A stretch of 13,997 bases of DNA from Spirochaetaceae bacterium (lineage in GTDB: Bacteria; Spirochaetota; Spirochaetia; Treponematales; Breznakiellaceae), in the NCBI GenBank assembly GCA_031269165.1, contig JAISZQ010000113.1:1-13997 (forward strand), read 5' to 3'. The position numbers and the translations under genes were made by a program. Below, piece by piece: positions 1 to 7,100 of the stretch; positions within the stretch are counted from its first letter, which is position 1; every line of letters begins with the position of its first letter. The notes beneath the pieces were generated by a model. It saw only the letters and a program-made list of their open reading frames with translations. It was not told where the DNA came from and searched no databases.

Positions 1-57
1 GGCTTCCGGGCTGTCCCCGTAGGGGATCAGCTTATTTTATTTTTAGGAGGAACTTTT

Positions 58-1116
58 ATGACAAAAAAGTTCTTTATTATCGGTTTGACCGCCCTTCTGG
101 GCGTGTCATTATTCTTGACGGGCTGCCCGACGGATGCGGACGATACCGATGGGCTCAGCGAGGCGGAGAAGGCCACGAATGAACTGGCGAACACGGGCGT
201 ACTGAACGGCAAGGCAACGGCGAGCGGCACAACGGTTACGCTGAAGGAAGGCGTGGACCTTGAAGATGCTGAGCCGTTTGTGATTCCCGCCGGGGTAACG
301 CTTGCCGTGCCCGATGGGATAATCCTCTCCGTTGACAGTACGGCGGAACTCACCGTGACGGGCGCCCTCACGGTAGAGGGGACGCTCACCATACCGCAGT
401 CTGGTGAGATTGTGGTGGAAAGCGGGGGCGAATACGTCCTTGAGGACGGGGCAGACGGCACGAACGAGGGCACGATCACCATCGAGTCAGGCGGCTCAAC
501 CTGGGGCAAAGGTGGCGATATCACGGGGAATGGCGTGAACGTCGTTGAAAAGGGCGGCAAGGCGTATCTCCACGGGACCACCGCAACCGACAGGGACTAT
601 GTGGTCGGCGACGCGCCTGTGACCGCAGGCGAGAATGCCGTAAACGCCGCGCCGATAATCCTGCTTACGACTGCTGAGACGAAAATCACCTTCAACAACG
701 CGGGGTTTAGGCTCGACGGCGAAGCGACGCTTAACGGCATTGAGGTGGCCGAGCAGCCGAACGACAAGCTCTTCTTTCTTCTCACTCCGCAGATACTGAC
801 GATTGGAGTGAGCAGCACGCTGACTATCCCCAACTCACCACTAAACGAAACCGGATTCACGATACTGCTGACCCCGGTGGAAGAAAGCGGCCCTCCCGTC
901 TTGTTAGGCGAGTCCGGCGCCAAGATTATTCTTCAGCCGAGGGGCTTTATCGCGTTCACGGAAGATGACGGCAACTTTACAGCGGACTTCAGCAGTAAAT
1001 CGTGGAACAATTTCTACAGTGGTACCTCCACCAAGGAAACGGGTGCCTATGGCACTTTGCTCAACAATACCTACAACTGGAATGCCAACGCTGGCGGCAC
1101 CGATGTTGCCGGCTGA
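58..1116 (+). CDS. Putative lipoprotein with beta-helix-like repeats
   Basis: The product has 352 residues. ATG at 58 is preceded by AGGAGG at 45-50 with 7 bases of spacing, which fixes the start. Residues 1-23 form a lipoprotein signal: MTKK, a hydrophobic stretch, then the lipobox L-T-G-C at 20-23, so Cys23 is the expected lipidated residue. The next residues are acidic (PTDADDTDG), as often seen in exported lipoproteins. Residues about 55-165 consist of short alternating beta-prone segments rich in Gly, Thr, Val and Glu (for example LTVTGALTVEGTLTIP), resembling the rungs of a right-handed beta-helix. The C-terminal half is less regular. No catalytic motif was recognised. I infer a surface or periplasm-facing lipoprotein, perhaps adhesive or structural. 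It stands alone, followed by a terminator-like hairpin, and is GC-rich like the mgl genes. Confidence 0.85.
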   Translation: MTKKFFIIGLTALLGVSLFLTGCPTDADDTDGLSEAEKATNELANTGVLNGKATASGTTVTLKEGVDLEDAEPFVIPAGVTLAVPDGIILSVDSTAELTVTGALTVEGTLTIPQSGEIVVESGGEYVLEDGADGTNEGTITIESGGSTWGKGGDITGNGVNVVEKGGKAYLHGTTATDRDYVVGDAPVTAGENAVNAAPIILLTTAETKITFNNAGFRLDGEATLNGIEVAEQPNDKLFFLLTPQILTIGVSSTLTIPNSPLNETGFTILLTPVEESGPPVLLGESGAKIILQPRGFIAFTEDDGNFTADFSSKSWNNFYSGTSTKETGAYGTLLNNTYNWNANAGGTDVAG

Positions 1117-1242
1117 GTGAAGGAGTAGTCGTAACGTGTCCCCGGCGCGGGGGCGGACAAGTCTGCCCCTGGCAAACGTGTTGCCGTGTTACCCTAAGGG
1201 TACCATTGGGAACCGTTGTTTGCCGAAAGCCGGCAAGTCCTC

Positions 1243-1280
1243 CGCCGAACGGCACCCCGTTTGGCGAAGGGCTTTTTTTT
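1243..1280 (+). terminator. Probable Rho-independent terminator after the lipoprotein gene
   Basis: A 9-bp stem (1243-1251 with 1258-1266, one G-U pair) has a 6-base loop. After AAGGGC comes an eight-T tract at 1273-1280. It lies 127 bases beyond the lipoprotein stop, on the same strand. Confidence 0.55.
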
Positions 1281-1309
1281 CTGAGCGGCCCCACGGGGGA
1301 GGGCTCCTC

Positions 1310-1398
1310 GTCATTGCGAGGTCGCGGTAAGCCACAGCTTGCTACGGCAACTCGCGTTGTCTGCTGGATTGCTTCGTTGCTCAGCGCCTCGCAATGAC
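1310..1398. repeat. Palindromic interspersed repeat (CATTGCGAG family), copy 1
   Basis: Left arm GTCATTGCGAGG (1310-1321) and right arm CCTCGCAATGAC (1387-1398) are exact inverted repeats. Inside lies GGATTGCTTCG, a segment shared with the other copies in the window (5012-5155, 6779-6822, 7013-7040, 8357-8383). The element produces spurious reading frames on both strands and is not a gene. Confidence 0.75.
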
Positions 1399-1405
1399 AG
1401 AGAGG

Positions 1406-1896
1406 CTCGCTAAACAGTCCCCGTCCCAAGAAGCGTGCTCTGTGGTGTTGCTACCCCCACCGCTAGCCACTCGCTAAACAGCACCCGCTCCAAAGGGCGT
1501 GCTCTGTGGTGTTGCTCTCCCCGCCGACTGCCGCTCGCTAAACAGTACCCGTCCAGAGGCGTGTTCTGCGGTGTTGCTTTCCCCGTTGGTTGCCGCTCGC
1601 TAAACGGTACCCGTTCCAAGAGGCGCACTATTCGGTATTGTTGTCCCCGCCGGGTGAACACCACCGTAAGGCGGCATTGCTACCCAAAACGGCAACATCA
1701 AGCAACAGTACGCCACCTTGAGACCGTACGTCACGCCGGTAGCACAGCCGCCTGTAGGTGGTGTTCACCCGGCACATCGACACGCTATCTCAACAGCACC
1801 CGCCCAAAAAAACGTGCCATGCGGTATCGCTACCCCCATCGGCAACCGCCCGCTCAACACTACCCGTCCCAAGAAGGCGTGTTGCTTGGCGCGGCT
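1406..1896. repeat. Degenerate 64-bp tandem repeat array
   Basis: Units begin with CTCGCTAAACAG or a close variant at 1406, 1470, 1534 and 1596, and again as CTCAACA at 1789 and 1853. Spacings are 64, 64, 62, 193 (about 3 x 64) and 64. Each unit also carries a GCGTGYTCTGYGGTGTTGCT-like segment. Most of each unit is conserved and only about 11 bases vary, so this is not CRISPR. A period of 64, not divisible by three, argues against a repeat protein. Copies between 1660 and 1780 are badly decayed and contain an inverted repeat. Confidence 0.75.
1652..1770. repeat. Long inverted repeat inside the tandem array
   Basis: The left arm 1652-1684 and right arm 1738-1770 pair over about 33 positions with few mismatches. 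The outermost 14 bases (GGGTGAACACCACC at 1652-1665 and its complement at 1757-1770) are perfect. The loop is about 53 bases. It could form a cruciform or a strong RNA hairpin in transcripts from either side. Confidence 0.7.
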
Positions 1897-1930
1897 ATTT
1901 CATCTGGTTGTATATCGACCCGCTATCTTA

Positions 1931-2047
1931 CCAAATGACGCCAAAGATTCGCCCGGCACATCGACCCGTTCCCTTGCCAAATGGCGCCAAAGATTCACCC
2001 GGCACATCGACCCGTTCCCTTACCAAATGGCGCCAAAGATTCACCCA
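1931..2047. repeat. 46-bp tandem repeat next to the 3' end of mglC
   Basis: Near-identical units start at 1931 and 1977, with a partial third at 2023. Each begins CCAAATGRCGCCAAAGATTC and ends with ACATCGACCCGTTCCCTT. A related fragment (ATCGACCCGCTATCTTA) precedes the first unit, and ACATCGACACGCTATCT occurs at 1774-1790. This array would be read in the 3' untranslated part of the minus-strand mgl transcript. Confidence 0.8.
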
Positions 2048-2067
2048 CCACACAGCACGCCAAACAA

Positions 2068-3066
2068 CTATGCTCGCTTCGCATACTTCTTCATATCAAA
2101 GAACACGGCGATAAGAATGATCGCGCCCTTCACAAGAAGCTGGTAGTAGGAATCGATCGACAGAAAACTCATGCCATAGTTGATGAGCCCCATCGTGAAC
2201 ACGCCGATAATCATGCCGCCCACCGTCCCCACACCGCCCGTCTGCGAGACGCCGCCGACCGTAACCGCCGCGATCGCGTCAAGTTCCATGCCGTTTGCGG
2301 TGAGCGCGTTAGCCAGACCCAGGCGGCTTGCCTGTAACACCCCGGCGATCCCGTAGAGCAACCCGGCGTAGAAGTAGACACACACCAAGTCTTTTTCCAC
2401 GTTGATCCCCGACACCCGCGCCGCCTGCGGATTGCCGCCGATCGCGTAGAAGTGGGTGCCCTGCTTCGTGTGTTTCAGGAAGACCCAGACAAGGACAGCG
2501 GCCACCGCGACATAGATCCCCAGCAACGGTATCTGAAAAGATGCCGGCCCGATGGATTTTTGCGCGATGTCCTTGAACCCCTGCTTGAGACTGCCGACGA
2601 TCTGCGCCTTCGTGTAGATCAACTGGACGCCCCGCGCGAGGGACATCGTTCCCAGCGTAGCAATAAACGGCGGAAGCCGCCCATAGGCGACCAGTACCCC
2701 GTTCAAGAGCCCGAAAAGCCCGCCCGCGACAAGCCCGGCGAGAATCGGCATGAAGAAAGGAAAACTCCTGCCAAAGTAGAGCGCCGACTCGTATTCGGGA
2801 ATCTGCGCGAACGAGGCCGCCACCGAGGCGCACAGGCACACCACATAGCCGATGGAGAGGTCGATACCCCACGTGATGATAATCATCCCCACGCCCAGAG
2901 ACGCGAAGGCGCGTACCGCCTCGGCAATGATGAGCGTCTTAATCGACGACCACGTGAGCGCCTGCCCGCCCGTGAGAACACCGAGCACGAACACCAGCGC
3001 GACAAACGTAACAAACGTGGTGTATTTGGCGAGAAACTCCCTGCCTTTTATTTTGTCCAAGCCCAT
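2068..3066 (-). CDS. mglC: Galactose/methyl-galactoside-type sugar ABC transporter permease MglC
   Basis: The product has 332 residues, the usual length for this family. It is the inner-membrane channel subunit that works with MglA and a periplasmic sugar-binding protein to import galactose or glucose. Hydrophobic segments run the whole length, with family motifs GLLNGVLVAY (119-128), PPFIATLGT (132-140), AIGGNPQAARVSGINV (208-223) and ELDAIAAVTVGGVS (261-274). The C-terminus (YYQLLVKGAIILIAVFFD) closely matches what I know of E. coli MglC. The start is clear: AAGGAGG at 3072-3078 lies 5 bases before the ATG. It follows mglA on the same strand after an unusually long gap of 207 bases. The sugar specificity is inferred from family resemblance. 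Confidence 0.92.
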   Translation of the reverse strand: MGLDKIKGREFLAKYTTFVTFVALVFVLGVLTGGQALTWSSIKTLIIAEAVRAFASLGVGMIIITWGIDLSIGYVVCLCASVAASFAQIPEYESALYFGRSFPFFMPILAGLVAGGLFGLLNGVLVAYGRLPPFIATLGTMSLARGVQLIYTKAQIVGSLKQGFKDIAQKSIGPASFQIPLLGIYVAVAAVLVWVFLKHTKQGTHFYAIGGNPQAARVSGINVEKDLVCVYFYAGLLYGIAGVLQASRLGLANALTANGMELDAIAAVTVGGVSQTGGVGTVGGMIIGVFTMGLINYGMSFLSIDSYYQLLVKGAIILIAVFFDMKKYAKRA

Positions 3067-3273
3067 AACGGCCTCCTTCAGTCTAATAAAGAATAGGTGG
3101 GGGAAGTCTCCCCCTCGCTCCTGCCCGCTCTCCGGTCGATACGTCCACGCCTAAAGGCGCGTCCGCACCTCCCTCCGTTTGGTCATCCGCTACCCCCTCT
3201 CCTAGGGGCTCCGCCCCTAAAACCCCGCAACACCCCCGCCTGACTACCGGCAGTGGTTTTGGAGCACCTTATT
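3067..3273 (-). promoter_or_regulatory. mglA-mglC intergenic region with two hairpins
   Basis: This gap lies inside a presumed operon. It contains a perfect 7-bp GC-rich hairpin (TAGGGGC 3203-3209, loop TCC, GCCCCTA 3213-3219) and a 6-bp hairpin (3099-3104 with 3109-3114) just upstream of the mglC ribosome binding site. Neither is followed by a T-tract on the minus strand, so processing or partial attenuation fits better than full termination. No gene was seen here. Confidence 0.4.
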
Positions 3274-4800
3274 CTACGCAAACTGCGTCGCCAGCGTCAT
3301 CACCTTCTCCTGCGTCGCTTCCTCTTTGCGCAGAATACCGGTCAGACGGCCATTGCACAACACCATGATCCGGTGGCTCATGCCGAGCAGTTCCGGCATC
3401 TCGCTCGATACCATGATAATCGCCTTCCCTTCCTTGACCAGTTCGCCCATGATAAGGTAAATCTCGAACTTCGCGCCCACGTCGATGCCCCGCGTCGGCT
3501 CGTCCATGATGAGAATGTCCGGCAACGTCATAAGCCAGCGGGAAAGGATCACCTTCTGCTGGTTGCCGCCCGAAAGGTTTTGCACCAGCGTCTTCATCGA
3601 CGGCGTTTTCGTCCGCAACTTCCGGTTGTAACGCTCGGCGGCCTCGTTCAACGACGCATGGTCAAGGAGGCCAACCTTGTTCCGGTAATCACCGAGCGAA
3701 GAGATCGTCGTGTTCTTCGTAACGTCAAGCAACGGAAAGATGCCGGACGAACGCCGATCTTCCGTGATGAAGCCGATCCCGGCCTCAATCGCGTTCTGGG
3801 GCGTGATTCTTTTAAGCGGCTTGCCATTGGCCAGCACCTCGCCCGACGCGATGGAACGCGCGCCAAAGACCGCCTCGACCAGTTCCGTCCGCTGGGCCCC
3901 GACCAGCCCGCCCACACCGAGAATCTCCCCCTTGCGCAGTTCGAAACTGATGTCCCGAAAGGAGCGCGGGTTTGGCGAGGAAAGATGCCGCACCTCAAGA
4001 CAGACATCCCCGATAACCGATTCCACCGGGGGAAACCGTTCGGTATTGTCGCGGCCAACCATCAGCGAGATCAGCTTGTTGCTGTCGATGGCGTCAATCG
4101 GATAGACCCCGACCTTCCGCCCGTCGCGCATCACCGTCACCTCGTCGGCAATCTGAAAAATCTCTTCCATCTTGTGCGAGATATAGATGATGGCGACCCC
4201 CGACGCGCGGAGTTCGCGGATGATTTCAAAGAGATGCGCCACCTCGTTTTCGGTGAGCGAGCTCGTCGGCTCGTCCATCACCACGACCGTCGCGTCATAG
4301 GAAACCGCCTTGGCGATCTCGCACCCCTGCTGCTGGCTGATCGAAAGACTGCCCATCACCGCGTTGGGATTAAAATTGAAGTTCAGCCCGGACAACAGTT
4401 CCCGCGTATCGTCCACCATCTTCCGGTGGTCAATCAGATGAAACTTGTTAAGCGGCTCACGCCCCAGCCATATATTCTGCGCCACCGACCGCTTGGGTAC
4501 ATTGGAAAGCTCCTGATGGATCATCGAGACCCCCGCGTTCATCGCGTCCCGCGCGTTCTCAAACGACCGCTCCTCACTGTTGAGAATAATTTTCCCCGCG
4601 TCCATCTGGTACATCCCGAAGAGACACTTCATCAGCGTGGACTTCCCCGCCCCGTTCTCGCCCATCAGCGCGTGCACCGTCCCCCGCCTCACCTGGAGGG
4701 TAACGTCATCCAACGCCGTCACGCCGGGGAACCGCTTGGTCACCCCAATCATTTCGAGAGCAATTTTTTCCGTCAACGCTTCTTTTTCTTCCATTCCCAT
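3274..4800 (-). CDS. mglA: Galactose/methyl-galactoside-type sugar ABC transporter ATP-binding protein MglA
   Basis: The product has 508 residues from the ATG at 4800, typical of two fused ATPase domains. Domain 1 has Walker A GENGAGKST (47-55), a signature region SLSISQQQ (151-158) and Walker B VVVMDEPTSSL. Domain 2 has a degenerate Walker A (GLVGAQRTE, about 298-306), signature LSGGNQQK (409-416) and Walker B ILIMDEPTRGID. This asymmetry is normal for Mgl/Rbs-type ATPases. Sequences such as ALMGENGAGKSTLMKCLFG and DEPTRGIDVGAKFEIY point to MglA rather than RbsA. It powers sugar uptake through MglC. The start is uncertain: the frame opens at GTG 4815 with further ATGs at 4812, 4800 and 4794, none with a strong ribosome binding site. 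The next gene is mglC; no mglB lies upstream. Confidence 0.92.
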   Translation of the reverse strand: MGMEEKEALTEKIALEMIGVTKRFPGVTALDDVTLQVRRGTVHALMGENGAGKSTLMKCLFGMYQMDAGKIILNSEERSFENARDAMNAGVSMIHQELSNVPKRSVAQNIWLGREPLNKFHLIDHRKMVDDTRELLSGLNFNFNPNAVMGSLSISQQQGCEIAKAVSYDATVVVMDEPTSSLTENEVAHLFEIIRELRASGVAIIYISHKMEEIFQIADEVTVMRDGRKVGVYPIDAIDSNKLISLMVGRDNTERFPPVESVIGDVCLEVRHLSSPNPRSFRDISFELRKGEILGVGGLVGAQRTELVEAVFGARSIASGEVLANGKPLKRITPQNAIEAGIGFITEDRRSSGIFPLLDVTKNTTISSLGDYRNKVGLLDHASLNEAAERYNRKLRTKTPSMKTLVQNLSGGNQQKVILSRWLMTLPDILIMDEPTRGIDVGAKFEIYLIMGELVKEGKAIIMVSSEMPELLGMSHRIMVLCNGRLTGILRKEEATQEKVMTLATQFA

Positions 4801-4825
4801 AACCAGCCACATCACCTAACGAATA

Positions 4826-4859
4826 AGCCTGTCAAAACGTGAGGTTTTGAAACAGCCTC
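4826..4859 (-). promoter_or_regulatory. Hairpin in the mglA leader, related to an interspersed palindrome
   Basis: TCAAAAC (4832-4838) and GTTTTGA (4844-4850) form a 7-bp stem with a 5-base loop, lying just downstream of the predicted mglA transcription start. The wider sequence is a variant of the GAGSCTGTTYCAAAAC motif also seen at 11575-11590 and 13691-13749. It may be a repeat rather than a dedicated regulator. Confidence 0.4.
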
Positions 4860-4861
4860 AA

Positions 4862-4890
4862 ATAGTATCCACAAATCTTTATCGTATCAA
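4862..4890 (-). promoter_or_regulatory. Sigma70-type promoter for mglA-mglC
   Basis: Read on the minus strand there is a -35 TTGATA (4885-4890), a 17-base spacer and a -10 TACTAT (4862-4867). Transcription would start near 4855, giving a leader of about 55 bases before mglA. Confidence 0.6.
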
Positions 4891-4956
4891 TAGTAACACG
4901 GCCCGGCAAAACCGCAATGGAAATTTTTGTCGAGTTTTTTCACGCAAGATATGGCA

Positions 4957-5224
4957 GGCGCGCTTCGCACGAATTGAAAATTAAAAATGGATAATTGAAA
5001 ATGCTAAGAGTGTCATTGCGAGGGCGGAGCCCGAAGCAATCCAGACGGGAAAGGCCTTGTGTTGGAGTTTGCGAAGCAAACTCCTCCGCTCAACGCGAAG
5101 CGTTGAGCCTGCTTCGCCGCTAACGGCAACTATGTTGCCGCCGCCCCGCAATGACGACCTTCACAACACGGCGCATTCATTTTCCATTTTCAATTATCCA
5201 TTTTCCATTCGCGCAACGCGCGCC
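4957..5224. repeat. Composite palindromic element upstream of the methyltransferase gene
   Basis: The outer arms, about 47 bases each (4957-5003 and 5178-5224), are imperfect inverted repeats. They carry GGCGCGC at the outer edge and ATGGATAATTGAAAATG inside. Nested within is a CATTGCGAG-family copy (GTCATTGCGAG at 5012, CGCAATGAC at 5147-5155, GAAGCAATCC between). No gene was seen. A partial second copy of the outer arm (GCGCGAATTGAAAATGGATAAT) lies just after the methyltransferase at 6834-6855. Confidence 0.65.
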
Positions 5225-5232
5225 GTCCTCCC

Positions 5233-5260
5233 TTGATTATTTCTCAAAAGATGCTACTAT
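5233..5260 (+). promoter_or_regulatory. Promoter directly abutting the methyltransferase start
   Basis: A -35 TTGATT (5233-5238), a 16-base spacer and a -10 TACTAT (5255-5260) are present; an alternative -10, TATATT, lies at 5258-5263. Transcription would begin about 7 bases later, at or beside the ATG at 5267. There is no ribosome binding site before that ATG, so the message may be leaderless. Confidence 0.5.
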
Positions 5261-5266
5261 ATTCGT

Positions 5267-6721
5267 ATGAACAAGTTGTTTTACGGCGATAATCTGAGCA
5301 TTATGCGGAAAATGACCGCCGAAAGTGTGGATTTAATATATCTTGACCCTCCTTTTAACAGCAATAGAAGTTACAACCTTCTCTACAAGAATACGACCGG
5401 ACTGCCCATCCCCGAACAAATAGAGGCGTTTTGCGATACGTGGGAACTTGACTATGAAAAATCTCAAATAGCCCGTGATATACCGGACATCATGCGGAAA
5501 TACGGCATTCAAAACGATGTTGTTCAATTCTGGTATTATTTGGCGCAGGCGTTACAAAACGCCAACCCCCGGCTCTTGGCGTATCTGGTGTATATGACTA
5601 TCAGACTGATAGAAATGCACCGTATTTTAAAACCGACCGGTTCTCTTTATTTGCACTGCGACCCCACGGCAAGCCATTATCTCAAAATAGTGATGGACGG
5701 CATTTTCGGGCAAAATCACCTCAGAAACGAGATCATTTGGCATTACAAACGTTATACCGCCAAAAGCGGGCAATTTCAGAAGTTGCACGATGTGCTCTTT
5801 TGGTACTCAAAAACAGATGATTACACTTTCAATGATATTCGGGAAGACTACGGCGCAAAATCGGGAATAAACGACAGCCATTACAAACAGGATGAAGACG
5901 GAAAATGGTTTCGCTGGCAAAAACGCAAAGGAGCGGAGCCATATAAAATTTATCTGTCGGAGGGCCGACGAATGGGGGATGTCTGGGAAATACCGTTTAT
6001 TAACGCTTCGTCCAAAGAACGCTTAGGCTATCCCACACAAAAACCGATCGCCTTGTTGGAAAGGATAATTCAAGCGTCGTCAAAAGAGAACGACGTGGTG
6101 TTTGATCCGTTCTGCGGGTGCGGCACGACGGTTGAGGCGGCTATAAAAAATCACCGGCAATGGATAGGCTGCGACATTGCGATACACTCGATAAAACTGA
6201 TTCAGGATACCAGAATAAAAAAATACGGTTTCGCCGAGAATGTTGAATATACTATTGAAGGTATTCCGCAATCAGCCGAACAGGCGCAATATCTCTTTGA
6301 ACAGGACCCGTTTCAATTTCAATACTGGGCTGTTGAAAAGACGGGAGGTTTTTGTTCCAATAAAAAGACCGCCGACAAGGGGATCGACGGAAGAATATAT
6401 TTTGAGGCCGGCACTGTTTTGTCCAGTATGGTCTTGTCGGTAAAAGGCGGAAGTATTAAACCCGGAGACATACGGGACTTGAGGGGCGTTCTTGAGCGCG
6501 AAAAAGGAACGGAACTGGCCGGGTTTATGTGCCTGAAAGAACCGACCAAGGCGATGAAGCAGGAAGCGGACGCAGCGGGATTTTATGAATACCAGGGGGT
6601 ACAATACCCGCGAATACAGATACTGACCATTGCCGACCTGTTTGACGGGAAAAACTGGCATTGCCCTTCGGTTGTAAAGACCGCCCGAAAAGAGAGCGGC
6701 GAGACATTTTTGGCGTTATGA
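5267..6721 (+). CDS. Beta-class DNA methyltransferase fused to a probable Mrr-like nuclease domain
   Basis: The product has 484 residues. Its N-terminal part is an amino-methylating DNA methyltransferase, probably N6-adenine. The catalytic motif DPPF is at 27-30, the family element YPTQKP at 255-260, and the S-adenosylmethionine-binding motif DPFCGCGTT at 280-288. The order catalytic motif, recognition region, then SAM motif is that of the beta class. From about 340 a second domain follows: KGIDG (371-375) and SVKGG (391-395) resemble the D...(E/Q/S)xK active site of Mrr-type restriction nucleases, followed by DIRDLRGVLEREK and PRIQILT. I infer methylation and possibly cleavage in one chain; cleavage activity is not shown by sequence alone. 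It has no partner restriction gene. Palindromic repeats flank it, and its base composition is lower in GC than mglA, consistent with acquired DNA. Confidence 0.85.
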   Translation: MNKLFYGDNLSIMRKMTAESVDLIYLDPPFNSNRSYNLLYKNTTGLPIPEQIEAFCDTWELDYEKSQIARDIPDIMRKYGIQNDVVQFWYYLAQALQNANPRLLAYLVYMTIRLIEMHRILKPTGSLYLHCDPTASHYLKIVMDGIFGQNHLRNEIIWHYKRYTAKSGQFQKLHDVLFWYSKTDDYTFNDIREDYGAKSGINDSHYKQDEDGKWFRWQKRKGAEPYKIYLSEGRRMGDVWEIPFINASSKERLGYPTQKPIALLERIIQASSKENDVVFDPFCGCGTTVEAAIKNHRQWIGCDIAIHSIKLIQDTRIKKYGFAENVEYTIEGIPQSAEQAQYLFEQDPFQFQYWAVEKTGGFCSNKKTADKGIDGRIYFEAGTVLSSMVLSVKGGSIKPGDIRDLRGVLEREKGTELAGFMCLKEPTKAMKQEADAAGFYEYQGVQYPRIQILTIADLFDGKNWHCPSVVKTARKESGETFLAL

Positions 6722-6778
6722 GGCAAAGGCAAGAATAAACGCATAGCAATTTTTAATAACCACACGAACAAATACGTC

Positions 6779-6857
6779 CGTCATTGCGAGCGGGCCGCTC
6801 GGTAGAGCGGGCGAAGCAATCCATGCGCGCTTCGCGCGAATTGAAAATGGATAATGA
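6779..6857. repeat. CATTGCGAG-family repeat, copy 3, plus outer-arm fragment
   Basis: GTCATTGCGAGCGGGCCGC begins at 6780 and GCGAAGCAATCC ends at 6822. GCGCGCTTCGCGCGAATTG and ATGGATAAT follow, matching the outer arm of the element at 4957. Together the two elements bracket the methyltransferase gene. Confidence 0.65.
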
Positions 6858-7064
6858 ACCACGAATCTCAACGGGCCTTTAGCCCACAACCTCGCTCACC
6901 CTTTGCTATGAAAACGGACAGAGAAATGAAAGTTGCGCTATTCCGTTCGTGTCGTTCGCGCGGGGGTACCTGCGGAACCTTGCGGTTATTAAAAACGAAT
7001 TGCCCTCACACGGGATTGCTTCGCTTCGCTCGCAATGACGAAAGGGCGGTGAACGAGGTAAGAG
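6858..7064. other. Gene-less stretch with an inverted CATTGCGAG-family copy
   Basis: No convincing gene. GGATTGCTTCGCTTCGCTC at 7013, followed by GCAATGACG to 7040, is an inverted copy relative to 6780-6822. The open frame that crosses it ends in the GLLRFARNDE-like peptide this repeat encodes by chance, so it was not called. Confidence 0.6.
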
Positions 7065-7100
7065 GTAAAAAGTAAGAGAAAACCTTACTTTTTACTTTTT
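7065..7100 (+). terminator. Hairpin between the methyltransferase and LysR genes, terminator-like
   Basis: A perfect 12-bp stem, GTAAAAAGTAAG (7065-7076) with CTTACTTTTTAC (7084-7095), has a 7-base loop and runs into TTTTT on the plus strand. The right arm covers the stop codon of the minus-strand LysR gene. The stem is AT-rich, so its strength is uncertain; it may serve both converging genes. Confidence 0.4.

Noticed and set aside
1061..1429. Minus-strand frame ending in repeat-derived peptide (CHCEALSNEAIQQ)
   Set aside because: That peptide is encoded by the CATTGCGAG palindrome, and the frame overlaps the lipoprotein gene end and its terminator.
1410..1938. Long open frames on both strands across the tandem repeats (84-167 residues)
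   Set aside because: The repeat period of 62-64 bases is not a multiple of three, both strands are open, the peptides are low-complexity Arg/Cys/Pro-rich, and no ribosome binding site is present.
1406..2047. Possible CRISPR array
   Set aside because: Units are 64 or 46 bases with almost the whole unit conserved; there are no uniform spacers and no cas genes.
3253..4842. 529-residue open frame on the plus strand
   Set aside because: It lies opposite mglA, whose ABC ATPase motifs are unmistakable; the His/Arg-rich composition is that of an antisense shadow.
6854..7075. 73-residue frame ending in GLLRFARNDE-like peptide
   Set aside because: It is produced by the interspersed repeat; no ribosome binding site or family match was recognised.
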